DNA of 64,000 bases from an uncultured Schlesneria sp. Its GTDB lineage: Bacteria; Planctomycetota; Planctomycetia; Planctomycetales; Planctomycetaceae. The notes beneath the pieces were generated by a model, which ran no database searches, was not told the DNA's origin, and saw nothing but the letters and a program-made list of their open reading frames with translations. Shown one piece after another: positions 8,201 to 16,531 of the stretch; position 1 is the stretch's first letter, and each line of letters begins with the position of its first letter. The DNA is taken from positions 180,857-244,856 of the forward strand of contig CAIVEI010000128.1 of assembly GCA_903904835.1 (NCBI GenBank), given 5' to 3'. The translations under genes were made by a program, and so were the position numbers.

Positions 8201-9307
8201 ATGAATCGAAATCGAATTGTATTTTGTGGAACGGCACTCCTTTTCGCGGGACTTGGGCAAATTGTCGTCGGAGAAGATGCGCCCCTGTCTGGAGTTAAAC
8301 GTAATGTTAACACGGCCGGAAAAGGGGCGGGCACGCCTGCGGCTGTTACGAATTCGACGCTGAACGAAAAGAGCGATCAGAAGTCGATCACCAGCCAGCC
8401 CGAGAAGAAATCGGACAAGGAAGCCGAACCGGTGAAACGCTCGCCCGACGAAGAGGCGATCCGATTGACGGGCGAAACTTATGTCAAAGCGTTTTGCGAT
8501 GCTGACGCCAAGTCGGTTGCTGCCCACTTTACGTCAGACGCGGAATACGTCGACGAAGATGGGACTGTTTATCAGGGTCGCGAGGCCATCACAGACGCGA
8601 TGACGGCGCTGTTCAAGCAAAATAAAGATTGCCAGATTGAAATTGACATCAACAGTATTCGGTTCATCAGCCCCGGTGTGGCGATTGAAGATGGAACGAC
8701 CACCTTCACAACTTCAGACGATGATGAAATCGACATTGTTCTCAGCGGATACACCGCAATTCACGTGAAGTCAAATGGCAAGTGGCTGACCGCTAGCGTT
8801 CGCGAACATGCCCCGAGGAATCGCCGGCAGCATCGAACAAAACTTGAGCAACTCAGTTGGTTGCAGGGAGACTGGGTCGATGAAGGGGACGATATGCTCG
8901 TGCTCTTTTCGTGCAAAATCACCGACAGCGGTAACTTTCTGCTTCGTGAATTCAAAATCCATATCGCCGGACAAGAGGCGATGAATGGCACGCAGCGAAT
9001 TGGCTGGGACCCACTGACCGGCAAGCTGAAATCCTGGGTCTTCGATTCGGAAGGTGGCTATAGCGAAGGCTTCTGGCATCGTGACGACGAACGTTGGGTG
9101 CTGAAATCTTATGGTGTGACAGCGGACGGCGAGCCGGCTTCGAGTACCACGATCTACACGCTGGTCAACGACGACACCATGACGTGGCAATCGGTAGATC
9201 ATGAGATCGGCGGAGTTGAGCTTCCTGACAGTGACCCGGTGACCATCGTTCGCCGGGCACCTGCTCCACTGACGACCGACGACACACTCACGTTGAAATC
9301 GGAATGA
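8201..9307 (+). CDS. Secreted SnoaL-like plus DUF1579-like protein
   Basis: A 368-aa exported protein. A signal peptide (MNRNRIVFCGTALLFAGLG) is followed by a Lys/Glu-rich linker to about residue 80. A SnoaL/DUF4440-like domain follows (about 85-200: EAIRLTGETYVKAFCDADAK, then YVDEDGTVYQGREAI), a cone-shaped fold that binds small ligands. The C-terminal half (about 205-350) reads LSWLQGDWVDEGDD, RIGWDPLTGKLKSWVFDSEGG and ends TIVRRAP, like DUF1579/lipocalin-type domains. This two-domain arrangement recurs in planctomycete secretomes, with no assigned reaction. AAAGGA precedes the ATG at 8201; the GTG at 8171 would extend the protein without adding a domain. Confidence 0.75.
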   Translation: MNRNRIVFCGTALLFAGLGQIVVGEDAPLSGVKRNVNTAGKGAGTPAAVTNSTLNEKSDQKSITSQPEKKSDKEAEPVKRSPDEEAIRLTGETYVKAFCDADAKSVAAHFTSDAEYVDEDGTVYQGREAITDAMTALFKQNKDCQIEIDINSIRFISPGVAIEDGTTTFTTSDDDEIDIVLSGYTAIHVKSNGKWLTASVREHAPRNRRQHRTKLEQLSWLQGDWVDEGDDMLVLFSCKITDSGNFLLREFKIHIAGQEAMNGTQRIGWDPLTGKLKSWVFDSEGGYSEGFWHRDDERWVLKSYGVTADGEPASSTTIYTLVNDDTMTWQSVDHEIGGVELPDSDPVTIVRRAPAPLTTDDTLTLKSE

Positions 9308-9365
9308 TCTTTTCGCTCGACGTCTTCGCACAATCTATCGCAATTATCTGTTGGAGGTTCTGGTT

Positions 9366-11159
9366 ATGAAACGCAGCTTCTGGAAAACGTTAATAGTCTG
9401 CAGTCTTGCAGCCGCACTCAGTTCGTCTGATCTGCTTGCTCGCGGCGGCGGCGGTGGCGGTGGACATGGCGGCGGCGGGGGTGGAGGAGGACACGGCGGT
9501 GGCGGTGGCGGCGGAGGTCATCCTGGTGGCGGCGGCGGCGGTGGCGGTCACCCTGGCGGTGGCTTTAGTGGTGGCGGAGGTGGACACCCCGGTGGAGGAT
9601 TTAGCGGCGGGGGTGGTGCTGTTCATGGCGCTTCTGTCGGCGGTGGTGGAGCTGCTGCTGGAATGCGAGCGTCTTCAGGCGGTATGCATTCAATTGGTGT
9701 GGCACGCTCGCCATCGTTCAGTCAGCCGGGCAGTTCAGGTGCCCTTCGCTCACCACAGGGTTCAGGCCATGTTGGATCACCTGGTCATGTCGGGTCCGCA
9801 GGACAATTTCGATCGGGCGGTGCTAATAGTGCCGTCGGGGCACGAACGAACGCGGGTATCGGCAACCAATCCCGAAACGTGAACACCGTCAATCATCAGA
9901 CGTTTAACAACATCAACAACAATTCCAATATCAATAATCACTCGCTGTATCACGGCAACTGGAACGGGAATTACGCTGGACGCGGCGGGTATGGTGGATA
10001 CCGCGGCTATGGTGGGTATGGAGGATATGGCGGCTACGGAGGGTACGGTGGTTTTGGTGGAGGATTGGGTACCGGATTAGGTTTGGGTCTTGGGTTTGGA
10101 CTCGGATACGGATTACTGGGTGGATATGGCGGATACGGTTGGGGCGGTGGCTACGGTGGCTACGGAATGGGGTATGGCGGCTATGGCATGGGTTACGGTG
10201 GATATGGTAGCTCGATGGGCTACAACAGTGGATATCTCGGCTATAGCAATCCCTATTACAACAATAGCTACGGTTCCTATGGGAACTACAGCTACTCGCA
10301 ACCGATTCCGGTAGCAAATCCCGCTGTGGCTGCTTCTGGTAGTGTATCGACCTGCGATCAAAGTTTGGACAGCGCTGCTGAAGCGTTCAAGCAGAATAAT
10401 TACGATTTGGCTCTGGACACGATCAACAAAGGGGTCGTGCAGTGTCCCACGGATGCTGTGTTACACGAGTTTCGTGCATTAATCCTGTTTGCCAAGGGAG
10501 ATTACCAGCAGGCGGCCGCGACGATTCACTCGGTTTTAGCCGTCGGTTCGGGATGGAACTGGACGACATTGAGTGGCCTTTACAGCGGTGTTCCGGTCTA
10601 TACGGCTCAGCTTCGAGCACTCGAAGAATTCAGCCGAGCCAATTCCAAGGATGCTGCGGCACATTTCCTGCTTGCCTATCATTACATGGTTGACGGCTAC
10701 CCCGAAGCCGCTGCGAGGCAGTTAAAACAGGTTCCGAATGACCGTGTTGCGACAGATGTGTTAGCGCTTATCTCGAAACCAGCGCCGGGACAATCGACAG
10801 CGACCGGGGATCACCCGTCGCCGCAACCTCCTGTCGATGTAACGCCAGCCGCCACTGCCGCCCCCGTTACTCCGATCGACCCTTCAGTGATTCAGGGGAC
10901 GTGGCATGCATCTCGCGACGATGGTTCACAGTTCGAGCTGACGCTGACGAAAGATTCCACCTTCAATTGGAAGTTCACGTTGAAAGGAAAGATCGAAGAA
11001 TTCGGCGGCAAGTATAAGTTCGAAAACAACGCTTTGGCCCTTGAACGAAAAGATGGTGGGATACTGATCGCGGGTCTGGTTGCCGATGGGACGCAGAAAT
11101 TTAACTTCAAATTATTGGGTGCACCTCAAGAGGACCCCGGTCTCGATTTCAGCAAATGA
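9366..11159 (+). CDS. Gly-rich secreted protein with TPR-like domain
   Basis: A 597-aa exported protein. The signal peptide (residues 1-27, ending LLARG) is followed by about 65 residues of nearly pure Gly with His spacers (GGGGHGG, GGGHPGGGFSGG), a Ser/Asn-rich stretch, then a second low-complexity block of GYGGYGG repeats (about residues 200-300). From about residue 325 the sequence becomes ordinary: two or three TPR-like helical pairs (DSAAEAFKQNNYDLALDTI, LHEFRALILFAKGDYQQAAA), a Pro/Thr linker near 480-505, and a C-terminal beta domain (GTWHASRDDGSQFELTLTKDSTF). GGAGG precedes ATG 9366. The Gly-rich part is probably flexible or adhesive, the TPR part a protein-binding module. Role unknown. 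Confidence 0.78.
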   Translation: MKRSFWKTLIVCSLAAALSSSDLLARGGGGGGGHGGGGGGGGHGGGGGGGGHPGGGGGGGGHPGGGFSGGGGGHPGGGFSGGGGAVHGASVGGGGAAAGMRASSGGMHSIGVARSPSFSQPGSSGALRSPQGSGHVGSPGHVGSAGQFRSGGANSAVGARTNAGIGNQSRNVNTVNHQTFNNINNNSNINNHSLYHGNWNGNYAGRGGYGGYRGYGGYGGYGGYGGYGGFGGGLGTGLGLGLGFGLGYGLLGGYGGYGWGGGYGGYGMGYGGYGMGYGGYGSSMGYNSGYLGYSNPYYNNSYGSYGNYSYSQPIPVANPAVAASGSVSTCDQSLDSAAEAFKQNNYDLALDTINKGVVQCPTDAVLHEFRALILFAKGDYQQAAATIHSVLAVGSGWNWTTLSGLYSGVPVYTAQLRALEEFSRANSKDAAAHFLLAYHYMVDGYPEAAARQLKQVPNDRVATDVLALISKPAPGQSTATGDHPSPQPPVDVTPAATAAPVTPIDPSVIQGTWHASRDDGSQFELTLTKDSTFNWKFTLKGKIEEFGGKYKFENNALALERKDGGILIAGLVADGTQKFNFKLLGAPQEDPGLDFSK

Positions 11160-11207
11160 AATCTGTCAGGCAAATGAACACGAATTTTTTTCGAAGGAGT
11201 ATGAATC

Positions 11208-11546
11208 ATGAACTTCGTCATGAATTGGGATCAAATCAAAAGTGGTTGGAATCGGATTACGAATCAAGTTCAAGGGAACTGGCGGAAATTGACCGACGAC
11301 GAGCTGACCATTATCGCGCTCAAGCGGGATCAATTGATCGGTTTTCTTCAAGTGAGCTATGGCTACGAAAAGGAACAGGCCGAGCGTGAACTGGATCAGC
11401 TCACCCAGGGGCGAGCATCACACGCAGCCGCGACGAAGAGTGTTGAGCGTTCGTCAACGACGTCTCCGATGAGAAGTTGGACTTTTCCCAGTCACGAGCC
11501 GTCCGTCAGTTTCGCTAATCGAGTGACGGAAACGCGAATTTATTAG
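11208..11546 (+). CDS. CsbD-like stress protein with C-terminal tail
   Basis: A 112-aa protein whose residues 5-65 match the CsbD family: MNWDQIKSGWNRI, then GNWRKLTDDELTIIALKRDQL and a helix YGYEKEQAERELDQL. CsbD proteins are small hydrophilic helical proteins induced by general stress in many bacteria; their action is not known. The last 40 residues (Ser/Thr-rich, ending in VTETRIY) are an extension absent from the shorter copy at 14727. GAAGGAG lies seven bases before ATG 11208; an internal ATG at 11220 would give the canonical MNWDQI start. Confidence 0.85.
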   Translation: MNFVMNWDQIKSGWNRITNQVQGNWRKLTDDELTIIALKRDQLIGFLQVSYGYEKEQAERELDQLTQGRASHAAATKSVERSSTTSPMRSWTFPSHEPSVSFANRVTETRIY

Positions 11547-11556
11547 GAAGATAGAA

Positions 11557-12057
11557 ATGCAGGAAACGACACACGTCCTTCACGACCGCCAGGACATCAC
11601 ACGAGACGAATTGGTGGAGTTTTTGAACGAAGACCTTGCTGGTGAGTATCAGGCGATCATTTCCTATGTGATTTACTCGCAGGTGATTAAAGGGGCACAG
11701 TTCATGAATATCGCGGCGGAACTGGAACTGCACGCCGCAGAAGAACTTTCGCACGCCCTGATCATTGCGGGACAGATTGACTACCTGGGTGGCATGCCGA
11801 TAGCCGTTCCCAAACCGGTCAAAACCTCAGCGAATGCCGAAGAAATGCTGAGGTTCGATCTGGAGAACGAGAACACGACGATCGCACGTTATCGGCAACG
11901 CGTCCGTCAGTGCGAAGCGCTCGGTGAGTATGCCGTCGCCGAGCAGATACGGAATATTCTGGTTCAAGAGCAAGATCACCAGATTGCTTTGGCAACGGCG
12001 CTCGGTCTGCCGGTTCCCAATGTCACTGCGCTGCACGATTCCGCCAAACATTGCTGA
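11557..12057 (+). CDS. Ferritin-like (bacterioferritin/DPS-type) protein
   Basis: A 166-aa four-helix-bundle protein. Helix 1 holds LAGEYQAIISYVIYSQV, helix 2 AAELELHAAEELSHALIIAGQI with the ExxH pattern of di-iron ferritins, helix 3 ENENTTIARYRQRVRQCEAL and helix 4 EQIRNILVQEQDHQIALATAL with a further ExxxH. These residues can form a ferroxidase-type di-iron site, so a role in iron storage or peroxide protection is likely. The length is close to bacterioferritin; no heme Met was identified. AGGAAG precedes the ATG. It follows the CsbD gene by 10 bp and is probably in the same transcript. Confidence 0.83.
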   Translation: MQETTHVLHDRQDITRDELVEFLNEDLAGEYQAIISYVIYSQVIKGAQFMNIAAELELHAAEELSHALIIAGQIDYLGGMPIAVPKPVKTSANAEEMLRFDLENENTTIARYRQRVRQCEALGEYAVAEQIRNILVQEQDHQIALATALGLPVPNVTALHDSAKHC

Positions 12058-12147
12058 GTCATCTAAAGAATCTCCGTCAGGTTTTGGGCCTGCTTCTTGT
12101 GGAAGTAAGTCTCCATGACAGACACGTTTTTTTGAAAGTTATTTGAA

Positions 12148-12336
12148 ATGAAATTTAGAATTGCAGCATTGCTCATCGCTGGTTTGACATCGGTCGGTGT
12201 CATCGGATGTAACGAGTCGAAAACTTCTTCGGCCAAGCAAGAAACCAAAATTACGACACCCGGCGGATCGACGACGATTACGACTGAAAAAGACGTAAAG
12301 ACGACCGGTGACAAGCCCCCATCCGCGACTCCTTAA
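12148..12336 (+). CDS. Small lipoprotein
   Basis: A 62-aa protein with a lipoprotein signal (MKFRIAALLIAGLTSVGVIGC, lipobox VIGC at residue 21) and a short hydrophilic mature part rich in Lys and Thr (KITTPGGSTTITTEKDVK). Such small Thr/Lys-rich lipoproteins are frequent in planctomycetes. The Shine-Dalgarno is weak. It sits between the ferritin-like and DUF883-like genes on the same strand. Function unknown. Confidence 0.7.
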   Translation: MKFRIAALLIAGLTSVGVIGCNESKTSSAKQETKITTPGGSTTITTEKDVKTTGDKPPSATP

Positions 12337-12413
12337 GCCATCACGCAATCTGTCAACGTAGATCACGTTCGCCGATTGGACTTATCAAATCTCTCACTCG
12401 AAGGAATTTCAGA

Positions 12414-12839
12414 ATGTCGAATTCAACAGTCATGTCAGGTGTCGAAAAGAAAGAATGGGATCAGGCCGTGGGTAAAGCGAAAGAAGCCGCCGCATCCGCA
12501 GGAGAAGTGGCTTGCCATGCGACCTCGGCCGTTGGTGCCATGGCCAGTCGCGCCGCTTGTGACATTGGGAAAGAGGCAGATCACCTGACCTCGAATGCTG
12601 GCACGTATATCGAAGGACTTGGTGACAGGCTCAGTAAGAACACACCTCATTCAGGCATCCTTGGAAACACGTCTCAAGCAGTTGCCGGGGCGGTCAAGGA
12701 AAGCGGCGAATATTTGCAGGGTGCCAAGTTGAGCGGGATGACCGAAGACGTGGCCCATTTAGTTCGCCGGAATCCAATCCCATCCCTACTGATCGCGATC
12801 GGTTTAGGTTGGTTCATCGCTCGCAACCTGAAAACTTGA
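12414..12839 (+). CDS. DUF883/ElaB-like membrane-anchored protein
   Basis: A 141-aa protein: an Ala/Gly-rich amphipathic helical region (KAKEAAASAGEVACHATSAV) and a C-terminal segment VRRNPIPSLLIAIGLGWFIARNL. This is the layout of the DUF883/ElaB-YqjD type, whose basic RxNP motif precedes a membrane anchor. Relatives associate with the inner membrane and ribosomes in stationary phase in enterobacteria; that role is only suggestive here. AAGGAA precedes the ATG. The next gene, at 12950, encodes a protein with the same type of anchor. Confidence 0.7.
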   Translation: MSNSTVMSGVEKKEWDQAVGKAKEAAASAGEVACHATSAVGAMASRAACDIGKEADHLTSNAGTYIEGLGDRLSKNTPHSGILGNTSQAVAGAVKESGEYLQGAKLSGMTEDVAHLVRRNPIPSLLIAIGLGWFIARNLKT

Positions 12840-12949
12840 TCAAGGTGCGCTGATTCGCGGCGGAATGTCGGCCATTTATGGCCAATTCAAGTTCAGATCG
12901 GTCCCTCCAAATCAGGAACAGCCCACAATGAACTTGCAGGAAGACAAAA

Positions 12950-13636
12950 ATGGACGACACGCCTGAAACAATCCGGCAGCAGATGGAAGAGACCAGGCTC
13001 CAGCTCAATGAAAAGCTGGAAACCCTGGAACTTCAAGTTGCGGAAACCGTGCAGTCCACAGGGACTGCAGTGAACGCCACGGTCGAGGCGGTCCAGGAGA
13101 CCGTTGAGTCGGTGTCCGACGCGGTTCAGGATGCAGTACATTCGGTCAGCAATGCATTCGATCTCGGGCTTCAGATCGAGCGACATCCATTGATCGTACT
13201 GGGGGGAGCTGTCTTCGCAGGCTATCTCGCCTCCGAGTTATTTACGGGACCCGCAACGAAGCACGAGCAGTTGAGAGAATCCGCGCGAGTCATAACCCCT
13301 TTTTTCAACGGCGAAGTTGGGCGTGCTGAGGAACCTGACTCTTCAGAACAGACAGCAGTTGCAGCGGCATATGCATCGGGTCGAGCAACTTCCTCTTGGA
13401 TTCAACTGAGAGACGTTGCGCTCGGAGTACTGGTTGGTGTGGTCCAGGACATCGCCATTCGTTCCGTCCCGCGAATCGTCGACTTCCTGACTGGTGACTC
13501 AGGCGGGGCGATACCTCGTGCTCCGATCACGATCGACGAAAAGCCTTCGTTCACCGACGGGGCGAGGTCTTTTGAGGATGGTCATCACTTTCGAATCGCT
13601 TCTTCCGGCAGTGCACGCATCCGCAAACCGTTCTAA
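12950..13636 (+). CDS. DUF3618-like membrane protein
   Basis: A 228-aa protein beginning MDDTPETIRQQMEETRLQLNEKLETLE, close to the DUF3618 start (ERTRxxLxxTLexLe), then a coiled Val/Glu/Thr-rich stretch (VEAVQETVESVSDAVQDAV), and IERHPLIVLGGAVFAGYLASELF as a membrane anchor around residues 76-98. The remaining 130 residues contain another weakly hydrophobic segment (VALGVLVGVVQDIAI). It resembles the preceding protein in anchor layout, so the two may act together at the inner membrane. AGGAAG precedes the ATG. Confidence 0.7.
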   Translation: MDDTPETIRQQMEETRLQLNEKLETLELQVAETVQSTGTAVNATVEAVQETVESVSDAVQDAVHSVSNAFDLGLQIERHPLIVLGGAVFAGYLASELFTGPATKHEQLRESARVITPFFNGEVGRAEEPDSSEQTAVAAAYASGRATSSWIQLRDVALGVLVGVVQDIAIRSVPRIVDFLTGDSGGAIPRAPITIDEKPSFTDGARSFEDGHHFRIASSGSARIRKPF

Positions 13637-13651
13637 CAGAAAGCCTCGACG

Positions 13652-13837
13652 ATGAAACCTTTTCCCATGCAAGACAAGTCGAACGAATGGACTGAAAAAG
13701 TCCAACTCAATCGGAACGACTTCAGCGAACGTGAATTGACAATCATCAGTTGGAAGACCAACCGAATCTTGATTCCCATTCGGACCGGCGACGGGCCGAA
13801 GCGCGAGGGTCAAGCAAACGAACGGTTTGATCAATAG
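13652..13837 (+). CDS. 61-aa protein, possible CsbD-like remnant
   Basis: A short frame 15 bp after the DUF3618-like gene, with only a weak GAAAG ribosome binding site. Residues 14-37 (WTEKVQLNRNDFSERELTIISWKTNR) share the spacing of the CsbD signature seen in the neighbours (LTDDELTIIALKRD; LTDSDLTVVAGKRD), but the N-terminal NWDQI motif and the C-terminal helix are missing. It may be a degenerate third CsbD copy or a separate small protein. Expression is uncertain. Confidence 0.42.
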   Translation: MKPFPMQDKSNEWTEKVQLNRNDFSERELTIISWKTNRILIPIRTGDGPKREGQANERFDQ

Positions 13838-13949
13838 TTGATACGGCAGGCCTGTGAGGCCTGTTACATAGTAAGTACAGCAGATCGATAGCGGATTCGT
13901 AGGTCACGAAGTCGTCTCGATCACAATCTTTCACAAAAGGTGATGACAA

Positions 13950-14696
13950 ATGAAACGGCTTTTCACAGGCTTTACGATGATGACGCTGGCCGTCCTGAGT
14001 GGCTGCTCGCAAGGAACTCCAGGGGGACCGGGAACGACTGACACGAGTGGCAAAAAGCATGTCTTAACGCAGGCCGATGATACGTTCAATTTGAGCGTGC
14101 CTGTGATGTCGTCGTCCCTGCAGCAGGGTGCAATGTCGGAATCGACGATTGGCATCAAGCGAGCCAAAAACTTCGACGAAGACGTGGCATTGACGTTTGC
14201 AGAAGTTCCTAAGGGGGTCACGATTGACCCTGCCAGTCCGGTGATCAAGCATGGCGACACGGATGTCAAGGTCACGTTCCACGCCGCGAATGAATCACCT
14301 GTTGGGGAGTTCAAGATCAAGGTCACGGGGCATCCAGCAAAGGGAGGCGATGCAAAAGTCGACTTCAAGCTCGATATTTCCGCGAAAGATACTTTCACAC
14401 TCAGCACTCCACGTCTCTCGACATCGCTGAAGCAAGGCGAAACGAAATCGGTTTCGATCAGTATCAACCGAGACAAGACGTTCGATCAGGATGTCGCATT
14501 GACATTCGGCGAATTTCCGACCGGAGTGACAGTCGAACCAGCCGCTCCGGTGATCAAGCAGGGTGAAGCAAACACCGAAATCACACTGACAAGTGCGGAC
14601 GATGCGGCATTAGGCACATTTGCGATCAAACTGACTGGTCATCCTGCGATCGGGGCTGACGCCTCAAATGAATTGAAGCTTACCGTCATCAAGTAA
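13950..14696 (+). CDS. Lipoprotein with two tandem Ig-like repeats
   Basis: A 248-aa lipoprotein: signal MKRLFTGFTMMTLAVLSGC with the lipid-bearing Cys at residue 19, a short linker, then two copies of a repeat of about 100 residues. Each repeat has DTFxLSxPxxSxSLxQG, a strand with FDxDVALTFxExPxGVTxxPAxPVIK, and xGxFxIKxTGHPA. The pattern is typical of beta-sandwich (Ig-like) domains and shows a recent duplication. AAAGGTGA precedes the ATG. It is probably anchored to a membrane facing the periplasm. Function unknown. Confidence 0.76.
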   Translation: MKRLFTGFTMMTLAVLSGCSQGTPGGPGTTDTSGKKHVLTQADDTFNLSVPVMSSSLQQGAMSESTIGIKRAKNFDEDVALTFAEVPKGVTIDPASPVIKHGDTDVKVTFHAANESPVGEFKIKVTGHPAKGGDAKVDFKLDISAKDTFTLSTPRLSTSLKQGETKSVSISINRDKTFDQDVALTFGEFPTGVTVEPAAPVIKQGEANTEITLTSADDAALGTFAIKLTGHPAIGADASNELKLTVIK

Positions 14697-14726
14697 TGAA
14701 GTTGTTTTTTTTAAGGAGAAGCGATC

Positions 14727-14942
14727 ATGAATTGGGATCAAATTCAAGGCGACTGGAAGCAAATGACCGGTCGAGTCAAAGAAAAGTGGGGCAAGCTGAC
14801 AGACAGCGACCTGACGGTCGTTGCAGGTAAGCGAGACCAGCTCGCGGGCCTGCTTCAGCAACGGTATGGCTATGCCAAAGAGAAGGCCGAAAAGGAACTG
14901 GATGACTTCCTGAGCGCATTAAAGCCGTCTTCAACGAAATAA
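14727..14942 (+). CDS. CsbD family stress protein
   Basis: A 71-aa protein of canonical CsbD length and motif order: MNWDQIQGDWKQMTGRVKEKWGKL, LTDSDLTVVAGKRDQLAGLLQ, then YGYAKEKAEKELDDF. AAGGAG lies seven bases before the ATG. It is the textbook copy; the gene at 11208 encodes a longer paralogue. It follows the Ig-like lipoprotein gene by 30 bp and is likely cotranscribed. Members are typically induced by general stress; the mode of action is unknown. Confidence 0.92.
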   Translation: MNWDQIQGDWKQMTGRVKEKWGKLTDSDLTVVAGKRDQLAGLLQQRYGYAKEKAEKELDDFLSALKPSSTK

Positions 14943-15258
14943 TGTGAGAATTCGCGGGTTCCTCCAGCTCGTTGCCAGCCCGCTCCCTATGCGGAGTTCG
15001 TAGTTCGATGCGTTCAATCCTGAGCGACACGATACCACACCAGAAGCTGTTGCATCGTGCATTTTGACCAGCGGTCTCACCTTAAGGGGTTTCGATCGCG
15101 TGCCGAACGAATGGAGTCTGGATCGTTGACTCGATCCAGCAGCACGCAATAAGCAGCGTGGACCAAACGCTCTACCGGCCCGTCAGGGTTGGTGGAAAGC
15201 GGAAACATGTTGCTTCCGTATAAGAGTCCATGCAAATTCGCCTGGAAAGGCACATTTT
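14943..15258. other. Intergenic stretch, nothing recognised
   Basis: No convincing frame, repeat or hairpin was found. It presumably holds the end of the CsbD transcript and a promoter for the gene at 15259, but no clear sigma-70 element could be picked by eye. Confidence 0.4.
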
Positions 15259-15594
15259 ATGACCACGCATACAACGGATCACAACAAGAAGCCCGAAGAC
15301 AAAAAAGCGGCCATGTCGGCCGAGTGCTCCACCAAGCCAGCAGCGTGTGCCAACACACACGAGGGCAAGGTTAGTAGCGTTGCTGGTAACAAGCTTCATT
15401 CGACTTGCGAAGAAGGCAAATCACATTCCCACACCGTGGCGCCGGATGCCAAGGTGACCTGTGACGGTGCCACCTGCAAGACGGAAGATTTGAAACCAGG
15501 TGACAAGATTCGGGTGACGACTAAACCCGAAGACAAGCACACGGCGACCAAGGTCGAATCACTGAAAAAGCATTCTGAATTCGCAAAGGCCTGA
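15259..15594 (+). CDS. Protein with one 'KVTCDG' Cys-containing domain
   Basis: A 111-aa protein. After a Lys/Thr-rich N-terminus with two Cys (AECSTKPAACA) comes a domain of about 75 residues: HEGKVSSVAGNKLHSTC, HSHTVAPDAKVTCDGATCKTEDL, KPGDKIRVTTKPEDKHTATKVESL. The alternating pattern suggests a small beta-barrel, comparable to DUF5666-type domains, with a conserved CDGxxC pair that could bind metal or form a disulfide. No signal peptide is obvious. GGAAAGG precedes the ATG. The next gene carries two copies of the same domain, so this is a local family. Confidence 0.65.
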   Translation: MTTHTTDHNKKPEDKKAAMSAECSTKPAACANTHEGKVSSVAGNKLHSTCEEGKSHSHTVAPDAKVTCDGATCKTEDLKPGDKIRVTTKPEDKHTATKVESLKKHSEFAKA

Positions 15595-15632
15595 TCAGAC
15601 CTGCTGTTAAGCACGGGCTGACCACGACGACA

Positions 15633-15667
15633 AACTCATGTGCTGGTATTTCGCCAGCACATGAGTT
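15633..15667. terminator. 14-bp perfect inverted repeat
   Basis: AACTCATGTGCTGG (15633-15646) and CCAGCACATGAGTT (15654-15667) are exact inverted repeats around a seven-base loop. It lies 38 bp after the preceding stop and is followed by a pyrimidine-rich but not pure T stretch, so it is probably the terminator of the 15259 gene; it could also regulate the next gene. Confidence 0.65.
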
Positions 15668-15701
15668 GTCTTCCCTTGCTTCTTTAATGAAAGCATACGC
15701 A

Positions 15702-16256
15702 ATGATTTACCGTTCATGCACGATGGCCGCCGTGGCAGCGATAATGCTCGCCCATTCAACCGCGCGGGGAGCCAATGAAACTGTCGAAAGCACTCATGAC
15801 GGCAAATTTGTCAGTCTTACTGGCAACAAATTGGAGATGACGAGTTACAAGGGGAAAGAACATACGCACCTGTTGGCATTCGAAGCCAAAGTCACTTGCG
15901 ACGGTAACGAATGTAAAGCCTCCGATTTGAAGTCCGGGATGAAAATTCGTGTCACTACTTTAAAAGGTGATAAGAGAGTCGCGACGCATATCGAAGCACT
16001 CGATAAGAATCAGATGTTCGCCAATACGCACGACGGCAAGTTTATCAGCCTGATGGGCACAAAGCTTGAGATGATCGATGCCAAGGGAAAAGAACATTCT
16101 CGAACAATCGCCAGGGACGCCGCCATGACTGTCGATGGAATGGCCTGCAAGGCCGAACACCTGAAGGCTGGGATGAAAATCCGAGTGACCACAGAAAAGA
16201 ACGACGCAAGCGTTGCAACGCGAGTCGACGCGATCCACCTGGAAACAGAATTCTAA
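15702..16256 (+). CDS. Secreted protein with two 'KVTCDG' domains
   Basis: A 184-aa exported protein with a signal peptide (MIYRSCTMAAVAAIMLAHSTARGA) and two tandem copies of the domain seen in the preceding gene. Copy 1 has THDGKFVSLTGNKLEM, KVTCDGNECKASDLKSGMKIRVTT; copy 2 has THDGKFISLMGTKLEM, MTVDGMACKAEHLKAGMKIRVTT. The first Cys of the CDGxxC pair is lost in copy 2 (TVDG). The duplication is obvious at protein level. Start choice: ATG 15702 has GAAAG at a normal distance; ATG 15687 has none. Function unknown; the location suggests envelope protection. Confidence 0.7.
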   Translation: MIYRSCTMAAVAAIMLAHSTARGANETVESTHDGKFVSLTGNKLEMTSYKGKEHTHLLAFEAKVTCDGNECKASDLKSGMKIRVTTLKGDKRVATHIEALDKNQMFANTHDGKFISLMGTKLEMIDAKGKEHSRTIARDAAMTVDGMACKAEHLKAGMKIRVTTEKNDASVATRVDAIHLETEF

Positions 16257-16326
16257 AATAAGAAGTGAATCCGGACGTGAATGTCACGACTGGAAGACGT
16301 AACGTTTTTAAAAAGCGAGAACGAAA

Positions 16327-16476
16327 ATGCTCTGGACAATTTTTATGGTGCTGTTGGTTCTGTGGCTGTTGGGTATTGTCACGTCATACACGTTGGGAGG
16401 CTTCATTCATATTCTGCTCGTGCTCGCGATCGTGTCGTTACTGATTGGCATCATCCAAGGCCGAAGAGTGATTTAA
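16327..16476 (+). CDS. lmo0937 family membrane protein (49 aa)
   Basis: A very short frame: MLWTIFMVLLVLWLLGIVTSYTLGGFIHILLVL..., ending IIQGRRVI. This is the characteristic sequence of the lmo0937/DUF5670 family of 45-55-residue two-helix membrane proteins, with conserved LGLVTSYTLGGFIHILL-type core and a C-terminal GRR. Family members are widespread and often sit near stress genes; their function is not known. The start has a GAGAACGAAA stretch rather than a strong Shine-Dalgarno. Confidence 0.88.
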   Translation: MLWTIFMVLLVLWLLGIVTSYTLGGFIHILLVLAIVSLLIGIIQGRRVI

Positions 16477-16531
16477 CAAGCTCGCTTGGGAGTTCCTTTT
16501 TGGAGTGTTTCCCAGCTACGAAAGTTGCGTC

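Noticed and set aside
9390..10361. Long open frames on the opposite strand and other frames of the Gly-rich gene
   Set aside because: They are produced by the repetitive GGC/GGT codons and have no signals of their own.
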